This document shows positions 11,501 through 21,395 of a stretch of DNA of 60,432 nucleotides, piece by piece (within the stretch, counting starts at the first letter, position 1; every line of letters begins with the position of its first letter). Source of the stretch: Candidatus Woesearchaeota archaeon (GTDB taxonomy: Archaea > Nanobdellota > Nanobdellia > SCGC-AAA011-G17 > JACPNG01); the NCBI GenBank assembly GCA_018303485.1, contig JAGVYC010000015.1, forward strand, positions 1 through 60,432. The letters run 5' to 3'. The notes under the pieces are model-generated. The model did not search any database. It was not told where the DNA came from and saw only the letters and a program-made list of their open reading frames with translations. The translations under genes and the position numbers were made by a program.

Positions 11501-12591
11501 AAAATGATCCATTGGCATATTCAATAAGTGATCCAAGATTCATCCAAAATAACAACATATTCATATGGCAGACCACATTGAATGACAGCGGAGTATATAA
11601 TGTAAACATATCAGTATCAGATTCTATGTCTATGGATTCCCAAACTGTTACAATTAGTCTGGCCAGCATAGACAATGATGATGATGGCATATTAAATCAG
11701 AATGACAACTGCCAAAACAGCTACAACCCAGGCCAGGAAGACCAAGATAATGACAGCATAGGTGATGCTTGCGATGCATGTACAGATGTTGATGCAGATT
11801 TATCATGCGATCAAAATGATAATTGTCCTGGCGTATATAATCCAGACCAAGCAAATACAGATAATGACGCCATGGGCAATGAATGTGACTCAGATGATGA
11901 TAATGATAATGTCTTGGATGTAAATGATAATTGTCCAGTGCATTACAACCCAGGCCAGGAAGACCAAGATAATGACAGCATAGGAAATGTTTGTGATAAT
12001 TTAGCACCAGTAATAATAACAACACCACCAACAACAGCGACCACAAATAAGCTGTATTCATACAGGCTGGTAGCAGAAGACCCTGAAAATGACGAATTAA
12101 CATATTCAGCAAATGATTCAAGGTTTACATTAAACGGCTTAACATTCAAGTTCAAGCCATCGTATTCAGGCATAGTTGATGTAATGTTTACTGTAACAGA
12201 TAGCTTTGGCAATTCAGTTGATCAGTTAGCCCATATAATAATTGGAAATGCAACTATAAGCAAGATTAAGCATAACTTGGAAATATCAAGCGTAGTTTTC
12301 GAAAAGGAAAAAGTCAAGCCAAACGATTACCTGGAGATTTATATTAAAATAAATAACTACGGCAATAAAATAGAAGACAATGTCAAAGTGGCTGTTTCAA
12401 TACCAGATTTGGATTTATCAGATACTTCTGATGATATAGAGCTAAGAAGGCATGCATCAAGGCTTAACTATTTCAACTTTAAAATGCCTGGCAATGCTAA
12501 AAAAGGCATTTATCCTGTAAAGATCATTGTATACAACAATAATGACAAAGTAATAAAGTATGCTGCATTTGAGGTTATAGGGCTAAAATAA
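8576..12591 (+). CDS. Giant secreted adhesin (MopE-like motif, cadherin/Ig-like repeats, lamin-tail domain, TSP3 repeats, CARDB-like C-terminus), frame-broken into 8576-11056, 11043-11459 and 11512-12591
   Basis: Signal peptide; DKDNDGYYETEDCNDNDPSIHPNAVE; NDxPxLxxIPNQTxxED repeats; LINEFTSDP…DEFIELYNPA (LTD); NDNCxxxYNPGQEDQDNDSIGDxCD (TSP3); domain series continues across frame changes at ~11030 and ~11355. Confidence 0.75.
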
Positions 12592-12720
12592 GCAAAAAAA
12601 GAGGATTTTTAATATATATTTTGCCACAGGCTTTGCATATTTAAGCCTCTATTTATGTGCAAAATGGCTTAATTTGTGTGCAAAACGCATTTTATGTGCA
12701 AAGCCTTTGCCACAGAAACC

Positions 12721-12730
12721 TTTAAATATA
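12721..12730 (+). promoter_or_regulatory. TATA-like promoter element upstream of the S-layer-like gene
   Basis: 'gaaaccTTTAAATATAcg' about 75 nt upstream of the ATG; purine-rich GGGGG just before the start. Confidence 0.4.
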
Positions 12731-12804
12731 CGTTATAACTCAAAAATGGCAACAGAATAAGAAAAAGGGGCTAATTACTAATAATCTAGGGGGTTAAGTA
12801 CAAA

Positions 12805-14784
12805 ATGAATAAGGTATTTTTAAGTATTTTAGTGGTTTTATTATTTGCAATTAGCTTTGCCAGTGCAGCTGATTTGACAATAACAGATACAGTTAACGCA
12901 ACTGGTGTTTCAGTAAATCCAGCAGAATCATTCTCTGGATCATTTAAGGTTAATAATGTAAATCCAGCAGAAACAATATCTAATATTGATATTAGTTCTA
13001 CATCATTTTCAGGGCCCAATACAATTCCGGCATCAGCAATAGTTTTTAGTCCGGATCCAATAAGCTCAATAGCGCCTAATGGCACGCAGTCAGTTTCATT
13101 TACAGTTACAATGCCCACTTACCAGATTCCAGGTTTTTATGCAGGGACTGTGACAGCAGCAGATTCTTTAGGCAATACAACATCTATGCCATTAAGCTTT
13201 ACAGTTAATACATTGCAGAAAGTAGAGGTAACAGATCATTCAGCCTCAGCACCATTGATATTAACAGGTGAGGAGGATAATATTGTTTCAGGAACATTTA
13301 CAATTAAAAATTCTGGAAATGTAGACCTTTCTTTTTCAGATGCGAGCATAACTCATAATGTTGACTTGTCTGATCCAGATGGCGATAACATAACATTGAC
13401 ATTTTCAAGCATACCAGCAACATTAACACCAGGCTCAACAGACCAGATTACAGCAACAGCCAGCATAGCAAATAATGTTGATATTGATACATATTCAGGG
13501 ACTGTAACCATAACAAGCGCAGCATCATCCGCCAACTTCTCTTTGGAAGTGAGAGTGCAGCCAGAGGTTTGTGAAGACGGTGTTGTCGGCAATCTAGATC
13601 TGACAATTGAAGACCCTGATAATGGAGATGAATTCGCTCCAGGAGAGACAATAGAATTAGACGTCTCAGTTGAAAATAATGATAATGACGAATTGGATGT
13701 TATTGTGACAGCATTCCTGTACAACATAAATGAAGATGATAACATAGTTGAAGAAGATTCAGAAACCATTGAAATAAGCGATGGCGATGAAGAATCATTT
13801 ACCTTGGATTTAGTATTGCCATTAAACGGAAATCTAAATGATGAGGATGAGTACAAGATATTCATTAAATCATATGAAGATGGCGATGAAGATCAAAATT
13901 GCGATGAAGACAGCATAGACATAGATATTGAAAGGGAAAAGCATGATACAAGGGTTGATGACTTTACATTAAGCCCAAGCATAGTTTCATGCGGCGATGT
14001 CGTAGAGGCTGAGATTGACATTGTTAATATAGGCTCTAGCAATGAAGATGATGTTTATGTTGAATTAAAGAATTCCGAATTAGAATTAAGCGAGAAATCA
14101 GAGGAATTTGACTTGGACAACGGCAATGATAAGGACAATGATGCAACGCAAAGGATGACATTTACAGTACCTCAAGATGCTAGCGAAAAAACATACCAAA
14201 TTGAAGCCATTGTATACTATGATGATGGCGATGAAAAGACATCCAAGTTTGCAACATTGAGTGTTGAAGACTGTGGTGCTGCTGAAGAGCCTGAAGAGCA
14301 AGACAGCACAGAACTGCCAAAAGCAGACATTGAAGTATTGTCTTCAAGCATAGAAGCAAAGGACAATTCATTCAGCGTGCCGGTTAAGATAACAAACAAT
14401 GAAGCATCTCAGGAAACATATACTGTTGACATGTCAAATATAGCAGATTGGGCTGAGCCAGTATCAGCAAAGACATTAACATTGAATGCAGCACAATCAA
14501 GCACATTGTATTTTTATGTAAAAGCAAATAAAGATACATATGGAAAGCAAAGTGCAACAATTAGTGTTAAAGATCAAGCTGGAAAAACATTAACAACCCA
14601 GACACTTGCATTGGATCTTGGCGAAAAGCCATCTGAACCTGTTGAAACAAGCACATTTGATACATTAAAAGGATATTTCAGCAGCAATGGATCAAGCAGC
14701 ACGGTGTTTTGGATAGTGCTTGATGTTGTATTGGTTATTGTTGCAATAGTATTCCTTAAAGTTTTATTTACAAGGAAGAAATAA
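12805..14784 (+). CDS. Putative S-layer / large surface protein with NEW3/CARDB-like domains and C-terminal TM
   Basis: 659 aa; signal peptide; DLTITDTVNATGVSVNPAESFSGSFKVNN; highly acidic central region; C-terminal TM FWIVLDVVLVIVAIVFLKVLFTRKK. Confidence 0.65.
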   Translation: MNKVFLSILVVLLFAISFASAADLTITDTVNATGVSVNPAESFSGSFKVNNVNPAETISNIDISSTSFSGPNTIPASAIVFSPDPISSIAPNGTQSVSFTVTMPTYQIPGFYAGTVTAADSLGNTTSMPLSFTVNTLQKVEVTDHSASAPLILTGEEDNIVSGTFTIKNSGNVDLSFSDASITHNVDLSDPDGDNITLTFSSIPATLTPGSTDQITATASIANNVDIDTYSGTVTITSAASSANFSLEVRVQPEVCEDGVVGNLDLTIEDPDNGDEFAPGETIELDVSVENNDNDELDVIVTAFLYNINEDDNIVEEDSETIEISDGDEESFTLDLVLPLNGNLNDEDEYKIFIKSYEDGDEDQNCDEDSIDIDIEREKHDTRVDDFTLSPSIVSCGDVVEAEIDIVNIGSSNEDDVYVELKNSELELSEKSEEFDLDNGNDKDNDATQRMTFTVPQDASEKTYQIEAIVYYDDGDEKTSKFATLSVEDCGAAEEPEEQDSTELPKADIEVLSSSIEAKDNSFSVPVKITNNEASQETYTVDMSNIADWAEPVSAKTLTLNAAQSSTLYFYVKANKDTYGKQSATISVKDQAGKTLTTQTLALDLGEKPSEPVETSTFDTLKGYFSSNGSSSTVFWIVLDVVLVIVAIVFLKVLFTRKK

Positions 14785-14831
14785 GAAAAGAAACCTTTTT
14801 ATTCCTTCTTTTATTTTTAATTTTTTATAAA

Positions 14832-15179
14832 ATGACAGATGCTAAAAAAATCGCTATTAAACCACTATTGATAATGGAGAGAAGATTGAACGAATTCTTA
14901 ACGGATTTAGAAAAAGGCAAGGTAAAACCAAATCAAAGTGCGTTTATCGGTCACCTGGATTCTATCCTTAGTTACTTGCCAGAACAAAGAGAGCTTAAAG
15001 GCAAACCTATAATTGTTGAAAAATCAGAATATAATAGAATGATTGCCATGGAAAATTCGCTTGAAGCATATCTTCAGAGAACATACAATGCTGAAAATGA
15101 CAGCATAACTAAAGATTGCCCTTCTACGCAAGAAGTATATATATCAGATCTAAAAGCCATATTGGGCAAAGCAAAATAA
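14832..15179 (+). CDS. Hypothetical protein
   Basis: 115 aa ORF with well-placed start shortly after the S-layer-like gene. Confidence 0.5.
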   Translation: MTDAKKIAIKPLLIMERRLNEFLTDLEKGKVKPNQSAFIGHLDSILSYLPEQRELKGKPIIVEKSEYNRMIAMENSLEAYLQRTYNAENDSITKDCPSTQEVYISDLKAILGKAK

Positions 15180-15207
15180 ATTTAAACTAAAGCAGTAAAG
15201 TTTTCTC

Positions 15208-16107
15208 ATGTTCCCGGAAGAGTTAGGCATTAAATTCAAGGATTATGTAAATTCAATAAAAACAGAGAGCTATACATTAACAGATAAAAAAACAATAATT
15301 CCGGAGCTGAACAAGATATTGGAAGATGCAGTCTCAAAGCGAACAGAAGATAAATTTGCAATAGCCTTTTCAGGTGGTTTAGACAGTTCAGTAATAGCAA
15401 TTATCTGCTCTAATCTAAAAAAGAAATTCTTGCTTATATCAGCAGGCCTACAAAAATCAGATGATCTAGCCTCAGCGCAAAAAATTGCCATGCATTACAA
15501 ATGGCCGTTGAAGATAAGGCTGATTACATTGCAGGAAGCAGAAACAATTGTTGAAAACGTTGTTGGCATATTAAAAACAAATGACGTTGTTAAAATTGGG
15601 GTTGGCTGCGTTGTTTATTCTGTTCTTGAAATGGCAAAGCAAAACAATATCAAGGTCGTTCTTGGAGGTCTTGGTTCAGAAGAAATATTCTGCGGCTACA
15701 AAAGGCACCAAAAGTTCCATATTAAAGGTCCAGAATCTGTTCATTCAGAATGCTGGCATGGCTTAAGCAATTTATATGCTCAAGATCTAGAACGAGATGC
15801 CAAGATAGCAGAGCATTTCAACATAAAAATTCTAGCTCCTTTTCTGGATGACGGCTTGATCAAGTTTGCGATGAAAATAGATCCAAAATTAAAAATAGCA
15901 AAAGATGACAAGAAAATAATTCTCAAAGAAGCAGCTGTATCATTGGGCTTGAAAGAAGAATTTGCATTTAGAAAGAAAAAAGCAGCGCAATACGGAAGCT
16001 ATTTTGACAAGGCTATAGAAAAGCTTGCAAAGCTTAATGGATTCAAGTACAAAAAGGATTATCTCAACAGCATTTTAAATGCAAACATCAAACATTCACA
16101 GTTATGA
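15208..16107 (+). CDS. Stand-alone asparagine synthase C-terminal-like ATP-pyrophosphatase
   Basis: PP-loop FAIAFSGGLDSSVIAIICS; LGGLGSEEIFCGYKRH; no N-terminal glutaminase domain. Confidence 0.8.
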   Translation: MFPEELGIKFKDYVNSIKTESYTLTDKKTIIPELNKILEDAVSKRTEDKFAIAFSGGLDSSVIAIICSNLKKKFLLISAGLQKSDDLASAQKIAMHYKWPLKIRLITLQEAETIVENVVGILKTNDVVKIGVGCVVYSVLEMAKQNNIKVVLGGLGSEEIFCGYKRHQKFHIKGPESVHSECWHGLSNLYAQDLERDAKIAEHFNIKILAPFLDDGLIKFAMKIDPKLKIAKDDKKIILKEAAVSLGLKEEFAFRKKKAAQYGSYFDKAIEKLAKLNGFKYKKDYLNSILNANIKHSQL

Positions 16108-16585
16108 TTATATTTGCCTCTGAAAACTGTTTTCCATCTTTGCTTGCGATTATCTTTATGGGAAAAAAATCTTGCCTGTATTTGTAACTGCTTTCGATAA
16201 TTGGTTTTGCATCAACCTTAATTATTTTTTCAGAGTTTGCAGCAAGGTAAAATGAATTTTCTGCAATTCCAAAATTTATGTCGTTTCCAGAAACAGTTTT
16301 TGTCTTTTCTATTTTTATCTCAAAATTTCCAGCAACATCATTATTCTTAACCTTAACATCAAAGCCCCCTCCTATTTTGCTAAGGATTAAACCCTGGTTC
16401 ACAAAAACACCATAAATTCTTTCGTAAGCTTTTTGCTGCTGTTCCAATAGTTCTTTCTCCAGACCAGCCTTAATTTCCTTTTCAATAGGCTCTTTCAAGT
16501 AAGGCGGTAATTCCTTGTCAGATTCAACTTTGGCACATCCAACTAAGAAAATTAATGCCAGTATAATCATCAACAATTTTCTCAT
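16088..16585 (-). CDS. Predicted lipoprotein
   Basis: MRKLLMIILALIFLVGCAKV lipobox; 165 aa; convergent overlap with the upstream + gene. Confidence 0.6.
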   Translation of the reverse strand: MRKLLMIILALIFLVGCAKVESDKELPPYLKEPIEKEIKAGLEKELLEQQQKAYERIYGVFVNQGLILSKIGGGFDVKVKNNDVAGNFEIKIEKTKTVSGNDINFGIAENSFYLAANSEKIIKVDAKPIIESSYKYRQDFFPIKIIASKDGKQFSEANIIITVNV

Positions 16586-16617
16586 GTTAAACTATTTTCT
16601 TTTATAAATGTAAAAAA

Positions 16618-16851
16618 TTAAGCATTTCTTCTTAATTTATCATATTCACTCCTGTCTAATTTAATTTGTTTTAATATTTCGAGCAATAATCCTTTCCCGA
16701 GGTCTTCATTTGCATGGACAGGAACAACAGTCAAGCGCCCATCATGTTAGATATAAGCACCCTGATTTCCCTTTTGATGTATCATTTGAAAGCCTAGTTT
16801 TTCAAGTAACTTGCACATTTCTTTACCAGAAATAGTTACTAATTTAACCAT
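16618..16851 (-). pseudogene. hicA: HicA-family mRNA interferase toxin, interrupted by an in-frame TAA at codon 35
   Basis: Manual translation MVKLVTISGKEMCKLLEKLGFQMIHQKGNQGAYI*HDGRLTVVPVHANEDLGKGLLLEILKQIKLDRSEYDKLRRNA*; HicA-like architecture, immediately 3' of hicB. Confidence 0.75.
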
Positions 16852-17075
16852 TAAGCAGAAACCTCAACTTGTTGAATTCCAACAAATTTCAGAGGTTGAT
16901 ATACTTGTTTTTTTTCAGCTTCTAAACAAACTTCTATAGCTTCTTTAATCCTTTCCATTACTTGTTCAACTGTTTTACCTTGTGTATAACAACCAGGTAT
17001 ATCGGGAACCTTAGCTACATAAATTCCATTTTCATCTTTTTCTATTAATACAAAATACTTAAAGACCTTTTCCAT
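16851..17075 (-). CDS. hicB: HicB-family antitoxin
   Basis: YFVLIEKDENGIYVAKVPDIPGCYTQGKTVEQVMERIKEAIEVCLE; stop overlaps the start of hicA (TAATG). Confidence 0.85.
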   Translation of the reverse strand: MEKVFKYFVLIEKDENGIYVAKVPDIPGCYTQGKTVEQVMERIKEAIEVCLEAEKKQVYQPLKFVGIQQVEVSA

Positions 17076-17266
17076 ACAAAATATAAGGCTAAATCCTTTA
17101 TAAAAATATCGGAAGTTAAATCGTAAATATTACAAATCATGCAACCTTTCTTTCCAACGTGCAGACAATCAATGTAAAAAATTAAGCCTTTCTATCAAAT
17201 TTTAAAAAGAATCTTACATAGTAATTGAAAGATTTAACGATATTTACACTAATCATATATTAGAAT

Positions 17267-17338
17267 AGCGCCGAGCAGGATTTGAACCTGCGCATCTGAG
17301 GGTTGCAGCCTCATGCCTTACCACTTGGCTATCGGCGC
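17267..17338 (-). tRNA. tRNA-Cys (GCA)
   Basis: Cloverleaf: GCGCCGA…TCGGCGC acceptor, anticodon loop CTGCAAC, T-arm GCAGGTTCAAATCCTGC, discriminator U. Confidence 0.9.
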
Positions 17339-17346
17339 ATCTTAAG

Positions 17347-17442
17347 TGGACTTGGTGGGATTTGAACCCACGACCCTCTGCTTGCTTCTTGCTTCTTTTG
17401 CAATAGAAGGCAGGCGCGCTATCCAGTCTGCGCTACAAGTCC
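17347..17442 (-). tRNA. tRNA-Arg (TCT) with a ~21 nt intron
   Basis: GGACTTG…CAAGTCC acceptor; CCTGC-CTTCTA-[ttgcaaaagaagcaagaagca]-A-GCAGA anticodon arm; T-arm GTGGGTTCAAATCCCAC. Confidence 0.82.
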
Positions 17443-17575
17443 TTTTAGCAAAAATAAGGCCCTAACCCATTAATAAACCTAACTAATCCTAATAGCTTCA
17501 AACTAGCTTAAAGCTTAAAAAACATATATAAATAGGCTTTCTTTTATAATACCTGAATAATATGGAAGAATAAAC

Positions 17576-19780
17576 ATGATTAAAAAATATTTTGCAATAG
17601 TAATCTTAGCAATTGTATTGTTTTCAACAGTTGCATGCACAAAAACAGGTCAATATAAAACACCATTATCAACAAACCAGGAGCTTAAAAAATTCAGCTC
17701 AAGGCAGGAAATAATAAATTACCTTGAACAGGCTTCAAAATACAGCTCTTCTTATTATGGTGGAATTCGAAGCTTTGGAATGATGGCAGAAAAAGCAACG
17801 GCTCTGGAGTCAGCAGCGGCTCCTTTATCAGCAAGCGCAGGCATGGCTAAAGATTATTCAACAACAAACATCCAAGTAGCAGGTGTTGATGAGGCAGATT
17901 TCATAAAAAATGACGGCAAGTACATCTATACAATAGTGCAAAACAAGCTTGTTATTCTAGATGCGTATCCAGCTGAAAATGCAAAGATATTATCTGAAAC
18001 TAAAATTGATGGAACGCCTCAGCAACTATTCCTTAACAAAGACCGCTTGGCAGTATTTACCCAAGAAGATGCCCAGGTTCCAGTATTCGGGGAATTTGAT
18101 TACATGCCAAGACCTATTTACAAGCAGAAAACGCATGCTTTAGTTTATGATGTTTTAGACAAAGAAAATCCTAAGTTAGTCAATGATTATGATCTTACTG
18201 GTAATTATTTTGCAGCAAGAATGATTGATGACTATGTTTATTTGATAGTTCAGGACAATGTATATTATTATGGAGGGGTTCTTGAAATGCCTATGATAAA
18301 GGAATCATCAAAAGTATTGTTAAGGCCGAATGTATATTACTTTGACAATCCAGAAATAAATTATAACTTCAACACTATAATGTCATTCAACATGTTTGAA
18401 GAGGATTCTGTAAAGGCAGAGACATTCATGATGGGGTATACAAACAACCTTTATGTCTCAAAAAACAACATTTACATAACCTACCAGAAAAATGTGCCTT
18501 ATGTATATTACCAGCAGCAAAATGAAGAAAAGTTTTACAATGTAGTTGTTCCATCGCTGCCATCTGACATAAGAAGAGAAATAGAATCTATAAGAAAGGA
18601 TAACAGCCTAAACTCCTATGAGAAATGGGAAAAGGTATCTGATGAACTTGAGAAATTCTACAACAGGCTGGATGAGAATGAAAAAACAGAATTCATAAAG
18701 GATGTTGAAAATGACATGCAGGAATACGAGGCAAAAATGGCAGAAGAAAGAGCAAAGACAGTTGTGCATAAAATAAGCATTGATAATGGTGATATAAAAT
18801 ATGAAGCAAATGGAGAAGTAAAGGGAAATCTGCTAAACCAGTTCTCAATGGACGAGCAGGATGGCAATCTAAGGCTGGCAACAACATTTGAAGCATGGAC
18901 ATTCAACAAGAATATACAACATAACAATGTATATGTGCTGGATTCTGATTTAAAACAAATTGGCTCTCTGGAAAAAATAGCAGAAGATGAAAGGATTTAC
19001 TCAACAAGATTCATTGGAGACAGGCTTTACATGGTTACATTCAAGAGAATGGATCCTTTCTTTGTAATAGACTTGTCTAACCCAAAAAATCCAGAGGTAC
19101 TTGGAGAGCTAAAGATACCTGGCTTCTCAGATTACCTGCACCCTTATGATGAAAACCATATAATTGGAATAGGCAAGGAAACTGACGAGAACGAGTGGGG
19201 AGGCATATCAACAAAAGGAGTCAAGCTTGCCTTGTTTGACGTAAGCAATGTCAATAATCCAGTTCAGATTGACAAGTATGAAATTGGCGGGCAAGGAACA
19301 GATTCAGAAGCATTGCAAGATCATAAGGCCTTCTTGTTTGACAAAAAGAAGAATCTTCTTGTTATACCTATTAGAGAGGTTAAGGGCAACAAAGAATATG
19401 ATCCAAGACTAGGATATTACAGGCAAAACCTATGGCAGGGAGCTTATGTATTTTTATTGACTGAAAAGGGATTTGAACTTAAGGGAAAAATATCACATAT
19501 GGAAGGTCAAGAAACAGACTACTATTATTATGGCTCTCCAAATGCTGTAAGAAGATCCTTGTACATGGATGATGTGCTGTATACAGTTTCAATGAAAAAG
19601 ATAAAGATGAATGATTTGAACAATATAGACAATGAAATTAATTCAGTAAAGCTTCCTTATGAAGATTATTTTGACAGGCCATATCCTTTACCTATGATGA
19701 AAGGCATGTCTGGCGGTGTTGGGGTCATAGAAGTAGTACCTTCATCAACTTCAACAGCAGAAGCAATTGCTGAAAGGTAA
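17576..19780 (+). CDS. Secreted beta-propeller domain lipoprotein
   Basis: 734 aa; lipobox-like FSTVACTK; TTNIQVAGVDEADFIKNDGKYIYTI, typical of beta-propeller (COG4880-like) proteins. Confidence 0.75.
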   Translation: MIKKYFAIVILAIVLFSTVACTKTGQYKTPLSTNQELKKFSSRQEIINYLEQASKYSSSYYGGIRSFGMMAEKATALESAAAPLSASAGMAKDYSTTNIQVAGVDEADFIKNDGKYIYTIVQNKLVILDAYPAENAKILSETKIDGTPQQLFLNKDRLAVFTQEDAQVPVFGEFDYMPRPIYKQKTHALVYDVLDKENPKLVNDYDLTGNYFAARMIDDYVYLIVQDNVYYYGGVLEMPMIKESSKVLLRPNVYYFDNPEINYNFNTIMSFNMFEEDSVKAETFMMGYTNNLYVSKNNIYITYQKNVPYVYYQQQNEEKFYNVVVPSLPSDIRREIESIRKDNSLNSYEKWEKVSDELEKFYNRLDENEKTEFIKDVENDMQEYEAKMAEERAKTVVHKISIDNGDIKYEANGEVKGNLLNQFSMDEQDGNLRLATTFEAWTFNKNIQHNNVYVLDSDLKQIGSLEKIAEDERIYSTRFIGDRLYMVTFKRMDPFFVIDLSNPKNPEVLGELKIPGFSDYLHPYDENHIIGIGKETDENEWGGISTKGVKLALFDVSNVNNPVQIDKYEIGGQGTDSEALQDHKAFLFDKKKNLLVIPIREVKGNKEYDPRLGYYRQNLWQGAYVFLLTEKGFELKGKISHMEGQETDYYYYGSPNAVRRSLYMDDVLYTVSMKKIKMNDLNNIDNEINSVKLPYEDYFDRPYPLPMMKGMSGGVGVIEVVPSSTSTAEAIAER

Positions 19781-19970
19781 TTTCTTTTTCTTTTTATTAT
19801 TATTTCTTTTATGCCTTTCGATAAAGCTAAAAATTTTGCAGGAAAACAAGACAAGACACAAATGATTTTCAAAAAAACTGATTATATTTCAAATTTTAAA
19901 AAATTAATCCGCTTTTTTCTCCGCAATCTTCTTTAAAACATCCAACATTAAAACAAAAAAAATTGGAGGT

Positions 19971-21218
19971 GTGAAAATGAAACTGATTCAAATTATTTTT
20001 GCAGTCTTGGTTTCTATTTATGCAGCTAGTGCAAATGTGGTAATAACAGAGATAATGTACAATCCAACACAAGGATCAGATACAGATTTGGAATGGGTTG
20101 AGATATACAATAATGGGAATGCGCCCGTTGACTTGGCTTCCTGGACATTTGACGGAAGCAATTTTGATGACATAACAATAAATCCAAAAGAGTATATAGT
20201 AATAGCAAGAGAGCTTATAGATGGAACTGATGAAGATATTGAGAGCTTTGCAGCATTCTATGGTAATAATGATGGCATTTGGGAGTCTAATGATGGCTTC
20301 AGGGCTGTTGATGGTTCAATGTCCTTGACAAATGATAATTTTCTTGTATTGTCTTCTGGGTCTTATACTGATTCTGTTAATTACTCCAACTCTTGGGGTG
20401 GGAATGGAAATGGAAAGTCAATATATAAGATAGATTACAGCCTGCCAAATACAAAAGAAAACTGGGCAGAAAGCATTTTTGATTTTGGAACTCCTGGAAA
20501 GAACAAGAATAATAATGGAATCTTGGTTACATTACAGGTAATCGGCTCTTCAACAGAGATAACTTCTATTGATTTGCCAGATGATTCTTCAAATAACGGA
20601 TACCAAATATTGCCCATTGCAAATGAGATCAAGGTTATACCTATAACTGTTGATGTTTCAACACAATCAACTGTAACTGCGTATGCAGAGCTTAACAACA
20701 ACAAAATAACTTTAACCCAAACATCTAGCAACTCAACTTCAAAAAGCTTTTCTGGAAACTTGCAGATGCCTTTTTATAACCAGCAAGGAAACTATGTGGT
20801 AAATGTATCTGTAACAGACCAAAGCCAAAAAACAACTTCACAGCTTGTTAATTTTGAATACTTACCTTTAATATCTTCGACATTTGACATAGAAGAGATT
20901 AACTTTGGATCTTTGCCATCAGGCTCTTCATCAAGTGAAAAGACAGTTACTGTAAAAAATACAGGCAATGTATTGATTGACTTGACAGCTTCTGCCACTG
21001 ACTTAAAAAATGGCTTTGATTTAATTCCTGCATCTAGCTTACAAGTAAAGCATTCTAGCATCTATCTGCCTTTGTCAACTACACCAACAAATCTTGACAT
21101 AAATCTGTTGCCTGGACAAAGCAGCAACAAGCAAATCTATTTCAAGGCTGATGTGCCACAGGATGTAAATCCAAACATTTATTCTGGAGTAATAAGCCTG
21201 AATGCAGTGGAAGGTTGA
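19971..21218 (+). CDS. Secreted lamin-tail-domain protein
   Basis: NVVITEIMYNPTQGSDTDLEWVEIYNNGNAPVDLASWTF; Shine-Dalgarno GGAGGTG before the ATG. Confidence 0.75.
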   Translation: MKMKLIQIIFAVLVSIYAASANVVITEIMYNPTQGSDTDLEWVEIYNNGNAPVDLASWTFDGSNFDDITINPKEYIVIARELIDGTDEDIESFAAFYGNNDGIWESNDGFRAVDGSMSLTNDNFLVLSSGSYTDSVNYSNSWGGNGNGKSIYKIDYSLPNTKENWAESIFDFGTPGKNKNNNGILVTLQVIGSSTEITSIDLPDDSSNNGYQILPIANEIKVIPITVDVSTQSTVTAYAELNNNKITLTQTSSNSTSKSFSGNLQMPFYNQQGNYVVNVSVTDQSQKTTSQLVNFEYLPLISSTFDIEEINFGSLPSGSSSSEKTVTVKNTGNVLIDLTASATDLKNGFDLIPASSLQVKHSSIYLPLSTTPTNLDINLLPGQSSNKQIYFKADVPQDVNPNIYSGVISLNAVEG

Positions 21219-21395
21219 AATGCTTTCAATTAACAAATATAGCAAAGGATGGGAAGTTTCGATAATTAAGCTAGAAGACAAAATGAAAGAGAGAAAATAC
21301 AAAGTTACAAGGAAATGGCCAGAAATGAAAATTGCAGAAACAAAGATGTTTTCAACAAAAACAAAAGAGGGGCAAAAAGGCAATTTTGCAAATGG

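Noticed and set aside
11654-12121. 155-aa minus-strand ORF (MNHLLNMLIRHFQGLLLP…)
   Set aside because: Antisense shadow of the TSP3-repeat coding region; low-complexity His/Leu-rich composition
13353-13865. 170-aa minus-strand ORF opposite the S-layer-like gene
   Set aside because: Ser-rich antisense of an acidic repeat region; no start signal and no plausible domain
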